From: an uncultured Saprospiraceae bacterium
Lineage (GTDB): Bacteria > Bacteroidota > Bacteroidia > Chitinophagales > Saprospiraceae
Direction: 5' to 3'
NCBI GenBank assembly: GCA_937872385.1
Contig: CALMSO010000027.1
Coordinates: forward strand, 1-64,000
DNA length: 64,000 bases
Each line of letters starts with the position of its first letter. The stretch's first letter is position 1. This document shows, in pieces, positions 55,801 to 62,680 of the stretch. The translations under genes were made by a program, and so were the position numbers. The notes beneath the pieces were generated by a model, which saw only the letters and a program-made list of their open reading frames with translations, was not told the DNA's origin and searched no databases.

Positions 55801-56165
55801 TTGAGCAATACTCGGCGCTGCTGCGCTCTCTTGATATTCATCACGAGGTAAATAAAAAAACATTTACTATTACTGCCGAGGGGTACGCGCTGTTTGATTT
55901 ACTCAGAGGAGAGGCCGGAGTTCATTTATTTTATATTCAGCATCGAACGCCCCTGCCCGTGCGTATGATGGTGTACCTCCAGCAAGATGCCATGCCACCG
56001 GCCGATGCGCTGAAGGTGCTGCGTATTTATGATGGTAATAGCACACTGACCGATTTGCGAACTGGTTTTTCAAATGCGGTGAATATGACGCCCGACGAGC
56101 TGAAATTATTAGTGTTTGCTGGTATAGCCCCCAATGTGCGCGCTGGTTTGATGGGTGATGGATGA
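52863..56165 (+). CDS. ClpB-like protein with degenerate first AAA domain and release-factor-like C-terminus
   Basis: This is an 1100-residue protein. Residues 1-235 form a novel N-terminal domain. The first AAA domain has a variant Walker A (GEEGVGKH at 252-259) and a Walker B ending LLIDN, with the usual catalytic Glu replaced by Asn331; it probably does not hydrolyse ATP. The second is intact: Walker A GPTGVGKT at 533-540, Walker B ILLLDEIEKAHPG around D600-E601, NRIDEIVVF, and the Clp small domain. Beyond residue 800 a 300-residue extension includes a segment around 1001-1040 (AEGYALFDLLRGEAGVHLFY) resembling the PCRF/GGQ-adjacent region of release factors, without a GGQ motif. ClpB-type disaggregase mechanics are likely. 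Confidence 0.85.
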   Translation: MPSVQLKIPVFVKNTLVDNRAYYHVRPVFAGYPVASHHRLELATNRFKQEIRQYFKGFQLQRHNAEHLLWYLFNPELAYQTFEYDFSSSELQARGKFGVVFFTLQNMTFACLPNVNNFMFLAGQGDISMAALQPKVGKIVKMLLTQAKHNQNGDFDPEAFYANGREFLTEVAVNVHITAGNFQHQMVDHDWIFSRLREAAEFDGAMEVEKTGYDLNSRYPAELGRAFYQDDKVNKIYHIVFQPENTPLVIVGEEGVGKHALLHEVVWRYQSDFYGQKKGRRTENIWHIDPTRIISGMSIQGMWQKRFEAMLDYIMLPDEPGEKPDKLLIDNSIALLRIGKSSQTNMTLSDVLKPYLEKRQLQIILIATPEEWKIVQEKDRGFADLFQVLRIYEPPADISARIVLEQRKVLEREHGCIITIEAIHELFTIQRNYFRNRAMPGSLLKMLRQLVARYQFSKIDAPQVREAFKDLSGLKERMLDAGERLDEKTVHQALAQELIGQPAAVAALENVVHLSKAKLHNSQKPLSSFLFVGPTGVGKTQAAKVLCHYLMGSEAHLLRFDMNEYIDNGALQRLIGDFYNPEGQLTGKVRYQPFGILLLDEIEKAHPGVHDLLLQLLDEGRLTDSLGRTVDFSNTIIIMTSNLGAQEVNDGVGFRPSAENDEAIYRKAIERFFRPEFINRIDEIVVFQPLDMEHIQKIARLQIRELLQRDGFVRRTTILNISQEALEWVARRGFNVRMGGRALKRQIERDLTTLSAEQLITTYNESPILLDITFENGHLLPHITPFEFLDLAEENWLPTLPEEKRGKSFYSRLLAAVERIQQSIVSIHPKGQDPDSPIVIGDDSQLDWQFYDFKNKVSEMEEKIRFILPGFRERFMHEAPAIPLRLKRVTIPPHRSDRAFRENFRDRLFQEEGLRELRETYQTLGMQFDTVQTDFISHFLDVALLALAVRGFLRNHSDKLVIRFESLITGLGERETTYLLEQYSALLRSLDIHHEVNKKTFTITAEGYALFDLLRGEAGVHLFYIQHRTPLPVRMMVYLQQDAMPPADALKVLRIYDGNSTLTDLRTGFSNAVNMTPDELKLLVFAGIAPNVRAGLMGDG

Positions 56166-56328
56166 TGGGGCATGTTTATGCAGCATATTATAATACTTTA
56201 CAAATTTTTGAACAAAATGAGTCTGATTGAAATTTTTATTATTAACTCATTACATTGCGCAAAGCGAGCAGACACTACTAAAAAGCATTACACATTCATT
56301 CACTAACAATTATAATAAAAACTGCATC

Positions 56329-56586
56329 ATGGCTAAAAAACAAATACAAGATTACAGCACTGCAGAATTGCGCAGCCAGCAAAAAACACTCTCTGTTATT
56401 ACTTATATTATTATATCGGTATTGATAGTTTATGCTATTGTCATGTTTTATCAAATGATAAATCAAACCTGGGACACTCGTAATCCACTGATTGCTATGC
56501 CCTTTTTATTATTTGCAGTCGCTGCAATAATAGGCAGATCTATTGCCAGTATTAATGCCGAGCTGAAACGCCGAGAAACCGAGTGA
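56329..56586 (+). CDS. small two-helix membrane protein, hypothetical
   Basis: This is an 85-residue protein from the ATG at 56329 (MAKKQIQDYSTAELRS). The longer frame from 56227 lacks support. A soluble amphipathic start is followed by two transmembrane helices (about 19-40 and 50-70) and a charged end (INAELKRRETE). The layout resembles small inner-membrane proteins of unknown role. It lies 164 bases downstream of the ClpB-like gene on the same strand. Confidence 0.6.
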   Translation: MAKKQIQDYSTAELRSQQKTLSVITYIIISVLIVYAIVMFYQMINQTWDTRNPLIAMPFLLFAVAAIIGRSIASINAELKRRETE

Positions 56587-56690
56587 ATAAGTAATAGGGC
56601 ATTGTTAGTTGTTAGCTTAAAAAGGTTGATGGGGGGAATAGGTTTAGAAGGGTTGAGAGGTTGAGGATATAACGCTTACTGACTGTGCGG

Positions 56691-56725
56691 CGAACAGCAA
56701 ACAGCGAACAGCAAATAGCAAACAG
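56691..56725. repeat. heptamer tandem array
   Basis: Five heptamers: CGAACAG, CAAACAG, CGAACAG, CAAATAG, CAAACAG. They lie in the gap between the small membrane protein and the next gene. Confidence 0.75.
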
Positions 56726-56732
56726 CGTCCCG

Positions 56733-56774
56733 CCCTAAAGTCTGGCATCTAAAATCTATTGTCTAAAATCTATC
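56733..56774. repeat. second heptamer tandem array
   Basis: Six heptamers follow the first array after 7 bases: CCCTAAA, GTCTGGC, ATCTAAA, ATCTATT, GTCTAAA, ATCTATC. The GTCTA core is shared with the gltB-gltD and tRNA-Leu gap arrays. Confidence 0.7.
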
Positions 56775-56857
56775 TACTGATAATCAGTTTATTATGTGTT
56801 TAAAATAATGATGTCCGGGTACTTAATTTTATCTAAAATTGCATAAAAAACAACATT

Positions 56858-57448
56858 ATGAGCGCCAACAATTCCGAACCCAAAGCGTGGACAGGCACTA
56901 TTCAGGATTATTTATCACTCGGATATATTTATTTACTTGTGCTCGGTATTGCCAGTGATTCCATTTACTACGGTATGCTGGGTATTAATATTCTTAGCTA
57001 TTCTTCGATTTTAGATGTACTGCTCAGCCCGGTTGTGCATCTTACAAGCAGCCCTGTTTTTCCAATTGTCATTATATTAATGCCGACATTATTATATTTT
57101 TACCTAAAATGGATAGATAAAAAAATAGCAAAATCGAACCGAGAAGGCAATACTAAATACCTCAGCCCCTTGCTGAAAAATTATTCTATGCAGATGGTGT
57201 GGATTGTCTTTTCCGGATGGATTATTTTTTCGGCTTTTATAGGTTTTGGGTTCGGCGGTGGTGCTAAAATGAAAACGATTCTTGAAAGTAATAATTTTTC
57301 AACCCCTAACATTATTACCTTTCAAAATAATGAAAGTGTAAATGTAAGAATTCTGGGTAATAACAGCGGCTACATATTCTACGCTGAAAAAGGATCGGGC
57401 AATGTAATTGTAGCACCGCTACCAGGCAATGTGCGTAAAATAAAGTAA
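56858..57448 (+). CDS. membrane protein of unknown function
   Basis: This 196-residue protein is predicted to have three transmembrane helices (about 18-42, 60-85 and 118-140) with a C-terminal beta-like region (about 145-196). I do not recognise a family. The codon usage is A/T rich. The stop codon is 92 bases before the inverted repeat element near 57541. The promoter could lie in the A/T-rich segment after the heptamer arrays. Confidence 0.6.
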   Translation: MSANNSEPKAWTGTIQDYLSLGYIYLLVLGIASDSIYYGMLGINILSYSSILDVLLSPVVHLTSSPVFPIVIILMPTLLYFYLKWIDKKIAKSNREGNTKYLSPLLKNYSMQMVWIVFSGWIIFSAFIGFGFGGGAKMKTILESNNFSTPNIITFQNNESVNVRILGNNSGYIFYAEKGSGNVIVAPLPGNVRKIK

Positions 57449-57540
57449 AAGTGGGGGTTATGTTATAGATTTACGATTGATGTATGCCTAAAATAGACTG
57501 GCCGGTTACGTCATTCGCTATTTGTTATTACAGCGATATT

Positions 57541-57638
57541 ATACCCTTTTCAATTGGAAATGATGTACTTATTTATTTTCAAAAGCTTGTTTTACAAAAT
57601 CGTGAATCGGACTTTGTAAATCGTAAATGGTATTATAC
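57541..57638. repeat. dispersed intergenic repeat, copy 2 (inverted)
   Basis: Read on the minus strand this stretch matches the 16990-17097 copy: ATAATACCATTTACGATTTA, then CAAAGTCCG, GATTTTGTAAAA, CAAGCTTTTG, AATAAGTACATCATTTCCAA. It differs by scattered substitutions and lacks a 10-base insert. It overlaps the last 22 codons of the DUF6544 gene, whose stop codon (57569-57571) is inside it. Confidence 0.75.
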
Positions 57639-58711
57639 TGTATATCGGCAATTTCCAGCTTTAACCAGGTATAGCCGCCTTCGGTAAGCTGCCAGGTCAC
57701 TTCCGATTGTACGGGCATACGCACTCCATTTAGCTCACCAATAGCCGTATTTTGTATGTGCCAGCGCTCTAATGTAGCTCCCTCCTTGCGCTCATAATAA
57801 CGATTGGCCGTAAAACTTTGCATATCGCCAGCAGTATCAAATGTAAAAATACCAGAAGCCGTTACTTCGCCATAGTGCATGGTGGCTTGGGCCGTGTGTT
57901 CGTTTATCTGTTCCCAACGGATATAATCGTGCAGCGCAGCCGTTGGAAACCAGCAGATTTCGCCAAGATAGCGCAGCAGCGTACCCTGGTCAATTTCAGG
58001 GCCGGCCGCGTTTACTACCGGTACTAAGGCCAGCGCTTTGATGCGCATCTGCCCCCGCCCCTTGCGGTAGATATCAATACCTTTCAGCCGGAGCAGCGGC
58101 ATCATTTGTACCTCGGCCGTCCAGACGAAGCCGGGCGGGTCGGTTGTAAAATACTGCTCGGCCACAAAAGGCATCCATTGGCCGTCCGGTGCGGTGCGCA
58201 TGGTGCCGCGTTGTTGCAAATAAATGGTGTGTATGCGCGGCTGGCCAATGACTCCGGCTTGCGTAAGCCAGCGTTGCACTACGGGGGGTAGCCCAGCAAG
58301 GTGCTCAGCGCTTATTTGTTCTATCGTTGGGGTATTTGCTGCCAGCAGTGCTTGGCGTTCTTGCGCGGCAAGGCGCTGAAAGTTCCAATGGGCCCAGCCC
58401 AAGACGATGCCTGCTATGGCAATGACATTGATAATGGTGCCGAATTTGGCATCGGCCCAAGCCCCAATAATTAGCGCCTGCGATAGCACCACCGCCGGAA
58501 TGGCAAGTAGCCACCAGTAATTGTTTTGTAAAACCAACAACACAGCCGCCGTGATAAATAACAGCGCCGCCAGCAACCACAGCGCACCCGCTGTACGCGT
58601 AATTGGCAAGGTCAATTGTGGAATATCCGCCAGTTTGAAGGCTTTTGCAAATCCGGTCAAATGAATCAGCCCGTGCAGCAGCAGCAGAAAAAGAAAAATG
58701 CCCCGTATCAT
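57569..58711 (-). CDS. DUF6544-family membrane protein
   Basis: This protein has about 380 residues from the ATG at 58711 (MIRGIFLFLLLLHGL); the longer frame adds an unlikely leader. The N-terminal third has several hydrophobic helices (about 1-20, 40-65, 67-85 and 93-112). The soluble part has the family features LPPVVQRWLTQAGVIGQP, then GFVWTAEVQMMPLLRLKGID and LGEICWFPTAALHDYIRWEQ. Function unknown. It follows mreC by 98 bases on the same strand, in the place where mreD usually lies. The last 22 residues (TIYDLQSPIHDFVKQAFENK) come from a dispersed repeat. Confidence 0.85.
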   Translation of the reverse strand: MIRGIFLFLLLLHGLIHLTGFAKAFKLADIPQLTLPITRTAGALWLLAALLFITAAVLLVLQNNYWWLLAIPAVVLSQALIIGAWADAKFGTIINVIAIAGIVLGWAHWNFQRLAAQERQALLAANTPTIEQISAEHLAGLPPVVQRWLTQAGVIGQPRIHTIYLQQRGTMRTAPDGQWMPFVAEQYFTTDPPGFVWTAEVQMMPLLRLKGIDIYRKGRGQMRIKALALVPVVNAAGPEIDQGTLLRYLGEICWFPTAALHDYIRWEQINEHTAQATMHYGEVTASGIFTFDTAGDMQSFTANRYYERKEGATLERWHIQNTAIGELNGVRMPVQSEVTWQLTEGGYTWLKLEIADIQYNTIYDLQSPIHDFVKQAFENK

Positions 58712-58809
58712 ATTATCGGTTTTACCAATAAATATAAGGGGGAAAATCTTGGCGCACAATGACTTTTGTTAATACGTGGATAGAAAAAGTTGCGATTAGT
58801 TTGTTGGGC

Positions 58810-59673
58810 TTAGCGTTGCTCCAACTGGCGCACTTCATCGCGGGCAGAACTTTTCACGACGTAAGCTTTTTGCAGTTTGGCCATAGGGGTGCTCAATTCT
58901 ATCTCAATATTATAATAATTATCACCGGGTAAGGTATCAATTTTATGCACCAACCCAACCATGATGCCGGATGGGAAAATATTGGAGTAGCCGCTGGTCT
59001 GAATAGTATCGCCGAGATACACCTTTTCATGCCGTGGAATGGCGTCTAAATACATATATCGGGAGCTCTCGCCGCCCCAGCGCAGTACGCCAAAGTAGCC
59101 CGTGCGCCGAATGGATGCCGAGATGCGCGTTTGGCGATGTAATAAAGACATCACAGTAGCATAACGATCGGATACTTTCATAACAATGCCCACCAATCCA
59201 TTATTACTAATGACGCCCATGCCCGAAGCCACGCCATCGCGTCGGCCGCGGTCAATGGTCAGTGTATTATCTTGAGCGACAATCGAGTTGTTGATAATAT
59301 TGGCGGGTACAAACACAAAACTGTTGCGCAGAGAATCGGTTGGTAGCGTATCGCGCAGAAAGGCCGCTACATCCTCGCGGGAGAGCGAATCACCGAGCAG
59401 TGAGTCGCCTCTGAGTAGGGCCATTTGGTGCAATTGTTGCCGTAGCAGCGCATTTTCTCGCATCAGCTCGTCCACATCCGATTTCAGCCAGAGGTAATTG
59501 GTCGCATTATCTATCGTTTTATTAATACTACCGGCGTAGATACTGGCAGTGCTGAGATAGATCTCCCGCTGCGAATCATTGAAGCGCACAACCATATAAA
59601 AACAAAGTGCCTCCAGTAGCAGAAACAGAAAGGTACTGCTATTTTGAAATAAAAACTGAAGGAAACCTCCCAT
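58810..59673 (-). CDS. mreC: rod shape-determining protein MreC
   Basis: This is a 287-residue MreC with an N-terminal transmembrane helix (about 10-30), a coiled coil (about 58-95, KSDVDELMRENALLRQQLHQ) and a C-terminal beta domain typical of the family (FVFVPANIINNSIVAQDNTL, GVISNNGLVGIVMKV, IQTSGYSNIFPSGIMVGLVH). MreC links MreB filaments to the periplasmic peptidoglycan synthases. It lies 53 bases after mreB on the same strand. Unusually, mreD does not follow. Confidence 0.93.
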   Translation of the reverse strand: MGGFLQFLFQNSSTFLFLLLEALCFYMVVRFNDSQREIYLSTASIYAGSINKTIDNATNYLWLKSDVDELMRENALLRQQLHQMALLRGDSLLGDSLSREDVAAFLRDTLPTDSLRNSFVFVPANIINNSIVAQDNTLTIDRGRRDGVASGMGVISNNGLVGIVMKVSDRYATVMSLLHRQTRISASIRRTGYFGVLRWGGESSRYMYLDAIPRHEKVYLGDTIQTSGYSNIFPSGIMVGLVHKIDTLPGDNYYNIEIELSTPMAKLQKAYVVKSSARDEVRQLEQR

Positions 59674-59726
59674 GGTTGCAACTTTTTGAACGCCCCACTA
59701 AGCATAAGTAATTAGATAAGAAGACA

Positions 59727-60758
59727 TTATACGCTCTTCCTATCAATCAAAAACGAATAGCGATGCGTGTTTTTGAGTGCCAGCCCGGTGCCGCGTACTA
59801 CGGCGCGCAGGGGGTCTTCGGCGATATGCACCGGCAGTTTGGTTTTCTGTGCAATGCGTTTGTCCAATCCGCGCAGCAAGGCACCGCCGCCCGTCAGGTA
59901 AAGCCCTGTGCGGTAGATATCCGACGCCAGCTCCGGCGGTGTGGTCTCTAATGCTTTCAGGATGGCGTCTTCTATTTTAGAAACAGATTTATCAATAGCG
60001 TGTGCGATTTCGCTGTACGACACTTTGATTTGCTTTGGAATGCCCGTCATCAGGTCGCGGCCGTTTACTGCATAGTCCTCCGGCGGATTGTCCAACTCCT
60101 GCAGCGCGGAGCCAACGTGAATCTTGATCTGCTCGGCGGTTCTTTCGCCGATTAGAATATTATGCTGCCGCTTCATGTAGCTGATAATGTCGCTGTTAAG
60201 CTCGTCGCCAGCAATACGGATAGACTGGTCGGCTACGATACCAGCCAATGCAATAACGGCAATTTCGGTGGTGCCCCCTCCGATGTCAATGATCATATTG
60301 CCCACCGGCTCTTCTACGTCCAAACCGATACCGAGTGCCGCCGCCATTGGTTCGTGAATAAGATAGGTTTCTTTGGAATCCACATGGTCAGCCGAATCGA
60401 ATACGGCGCGTTTTTCTACTTCGGTAATGCCGGAAGGGATGCAAATCACCATTTTAAGATGCGAAAAAAAGCGCCGCCGACCGCCAATCATATTGATAAA
60501 ACCTTCAATCATGCTTTCGGCCGCCTGAAAATCTGCAATCACACCGTCTTTCAGCGGTCGGATAGTCTTGATATCCTCGTGGGTTTTTTCGTGCATCTGC
60601 ATGGCCTTGGTACCCACCGCAATGGTTTCGCCCGTTTTTCGGTTGATCGCCACAATAGATGGTTCGTCCACTACTACTTGTCCGTCTTGTATGATGAGGG
60701 TATTGGCGGTGCCAAGGTCAATCGCCAGTTCCTGCTTAAAGAAGCTAAATAGTTTCAT
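59727..60758 (-). CDS. mreB: rod shape-determining protein MreB
   Basis: This is a 343-residue actin homologue. Diagnostic segments are the phosphate-1 loop (ELAIDLGTANTLI), the FFSHLKMVICIPSGIT segment, IDIGGGTTEIAVIALAGIV (phosphate-2), and the adenosine motif LYLTGGGALLRGLDKRI. It forms filaments below the membrane and guides cell-wall synthesis for rod shape. Length is normal. It is the first gene of the mreBC set. Confidence 0.96.
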   Translation of the reverse strand: MKLFSFFKQELAIDLGTANTLIIQDGQVVVDEPSIVAINRKTGETIAVGTKAMQMHEKTHEDIKTIRPLKDGVIADFQAAESMIEGFINMIGGRRRFFSHLKMVICIPSGITEVEKRAVFDSADHVDSKETYLIHEPMAAALGIGLDVEEPVGNMIIDIGGGTTEIAVIALAGIVADQSIRIAGDELNSDIISYMKRQHNILIGERTAEQIKIHVGSALQELDNPPEDYAVNGRDLMTGIPKQIKVSYSEIAHAIDKSVSKIEDAILKALETTPPELASDIYRTGLYLTGGGALLRGLDKRIAQKTKLPVHIAEDPLRAVVRGTGLALKNTHRYSFLIDRKSV

Positions 60759-61103
60759 TTATGTTATGCCCTCCGGTTTTTTAGTTGTCAGGATTAAAAA
60801 ATGTCTTTTGTTTGAAAGATAACAACATTACTGCTGAATGCCGTGCTTTTGAGGATTATTTTTGCAAAAGCAGCATTTCAGGCGCAAAGCAAAAGAAATT
60901 TTGTGGAAAAAGAAAGGTTATTCTTATAAAAATCCTTTAGAATTAAAGTGTTACGCTTTGCTTAAAATGCCATCGGTGCACCTACTTTTTTTAAAACCCA
61001 GAGCCTGTTGGCAGAATATTGGGTGTTCTCAATAAAAAAATTATTGTCTAAAAAATTGATTATCAAATACTTGCGTTCAAAATTTTTATATTAAAAAATG
61101 TCA
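60759..61103. other. 345-base gene-free gap
   Basis: This stretch lies upstream of mreB (minus) and downstream of the M16 homologue (minus). It should hold the mreB promoter and the end of the M16 transcript. I could not find a TAnnTTTG match at a suitable distance on the minus strand or a convincing hairpin. It is A/T rich and I see nothing else. Confidence 0.5.
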
Positions 61104-62384
61104 TCAATCCTTCATTTCGCCAACGATCACTTCCCAGTAGTCGTCCGGGTTGAGGTATTTTTGCGAAAGCTCCATAATATCGTCGGGCGTGATAGCTTGC
61201 AAGGCGCGGGTCAAGGTTTCGATATAATCCATCGGTAGCCCTTCGGTGACAATGGTTTTCACTACTTCCGATACGTTGAAAGGCCCGTCGAGCATAGTCA
61301 GAAAGCCGCCCATTACATAATTGCGCACCATGGCCATCTCTTCGGCGTCCACTGGCTCGCGGCGCAGGAGCTCCATTTCCCGATAGACTTCGTCGAGGGT
61401 TTGATTGGCAAATTCGTTATTTACTTCGGTACCAATGTGGAAACTACTGTCGAAGCACATCGTGTCGAGGGTAGAATAAATATTGTAGGTATAGCCCTTG
61501 TCCTCACGGATATTTTCCATCAGGCGCGAGCTGAAATAGCCGCCGAGTATGGTATTGACCATGTACATCCCTGGGTAGTCGGGATGGAAACGATTGCACA
61601 TATCGCGGCCCAGCCGGATGGCTTTCTGCACGGTGTCCGGGTGGTGGATGTGCATACGGCGCGTGGTGGAGGGCTGGCGCTGCGGTTGGGCGGTCAGAGC
61701 GGCTCCGGGTCGAATGGCCTGCCCGATGTACTGGTTGAGCGCGGATAGTATTTGGCTGTCTATTTTGCCACTGAGTACTATTTTGCAATTGCCGGCGGTA
61801 AAGCAGCGCTCGTAATGCTGCACTAAGTCTTCGCGCAACAGGGCGCCGTAGGTCTCGGGGTAGCTATTGTAGCCATAAGGGTGCTCGGGCCCGAAAATGA
61901 GTTCGGTGACCATCCGGTAAGCTACGGTGTCGTTTTTGGTGAGGTCCACCTGCAGGTTTTGCTGGTTGACCCGAATGAAGGTGTCTAATTCTTTTTGCGG
62001 AAAGCTCGGCTCGGCCAATATTTCTGCTACCACCGGCAGCACCTGCTCGAAGTATTTGTTGAGGCTGTGCAACTCAACATTGGCGGTGTCTGTATTGAAT
62101 GGCGTACGAAAACTGCTGCCATAGAAATCAAAAATTTCGGCTACAGCCGCCGAATCGTAGCTGCGAGTGCCTTCCTTGAGCATGGCGGCGGTGGCGCGCG
62201 CGACCAACTGCTTCTGCTCGAAAGGACGCCCTGCAAAGAAGATCAACTCTAATTTGAGTACTTCCTGCGTGCCCATATTGACGACATAAACGGGTATGCC
62301 GTTGTCCAATGTGAATATTTCTACTGGCGGAAGTTGCAGAAAATCAATTTCCCGGATGAGGGGCGGCTGCGTTCGGTTTAGCAT
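61104..62384 (-). CDS. M16-family peptidase homologue lacking the zinc motif
   Basis: This is a 426-residue protein from the ATG at 62384 (MLNRTQPPLIREIDF); the longer frame begins with TTG. It has the M16 fold: FTLDNGIPVYVVN, LELIFFAGRPFEQK, FNTDTANVELHSLNKYFEQV, PYGYNSYPETYG, YMVNTILGGYFSSRLMENIR. Where active members have HxxEH, it reads LVARATAAMLKEGT, so the zinc site is missing. In this phylum such inactive M16 proteins pair with an active partner, but none is adjacent here. Chaperone or regulatory function is possible. The start is separated by 119 bases from the small lipoprotein gene. Confidence 0.88.
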   Translation of the reverse strand: MLNRTQPPLIREIDFLQLPPVEIFTLDNGIPVYVVNMGTQEVLKLELIFFAGRPFEQKQLVARATAAMLKEGTRSYDSAAVAEIFDFYGSSFRTPFNTDTANVELHSLNKYFEQVLPVVAEILAEPSFPQKELDTFIRVNQQNLQVDLTKNDTVAYRMVTELIFGPEHPYGYNSYPETYGALLREDLVQHYERCFTAGNCKIVLSGKIDSQILSALNQYIGQAIRPGAALTAQPQRQPSTTRRMHIHHPDTVQKAIRLGRDMCNRFHPDYPGMYMVNTILGGYFSSRLMENIREDKGYTYNIYSTLDTMCFDSSFHIGTEVNNEFANQTLDEVYREMELLRREPVDAEEMAMVRNYVMGGFLTMLDGPFNVSEVVKTIVTEGLPMDYIETLTRALQAITPDDIMELSQKYLNPDDYWEVIVGEMKD

Positions 62385-62503
62385 ACGGCAAATAGTCAAT
62401 AAATTGTTGTGCTACCAATGATTGAAAACAAGAAAGCAAAGATAAAACAGTCTGCCGGGATTGCACCGCAACAGCTTGTTTTTTCAAAAATGTACCACCG
62501 CAT

Positions 62504-62587
62504 TCAGTGCATAGGACAGCCACAACCGGTACGGCAGCTTTCTAACAGTAAGAGCAGCAGCGCTAATACTACAGGCATTTTTGCCAT
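62504..62587 (-). CDS. 27-residue cysteine-rich lipoprotein, hypothetical
   Basis: An ATG at 62587 opens a 28-codon frame: MAKMPVVLALLLLLLESC, then RTGCGCPMH and TGA. It has a signal-like hydrophobic stretch, a lipobox-like LESC and a tiny mature part with a CGCP pattern. The gene sits on the same strand between the NmrA-like gene (stop 62681) and the M16 homologue (start 62384). Very small lipoproteins with C-x-C ends occur in Bacteroidota, and automated callers usually miss them. Support is the composition only. Confidence 0.45.
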   Translation of the reverse strand: MAKMPVVLALLLLLLESCRTGCGCPMH

Positions 62588-62680
62588 CAGCTTTTTCCGA
62601 AAAGATGTTGATAATGATTCCATAGTGGTGTGGCAATTTTGCGTATTCCTACTGTCGAGCTTCGCCGCTTGTGTCTTTGG

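Noticed and set aside
52863..56165. ClpB-like protein as a type VI secretion ClpV
   Set aside because: No tss genes are in the window, and its N-terminal and C-terminal domains do not resemble ClpV.
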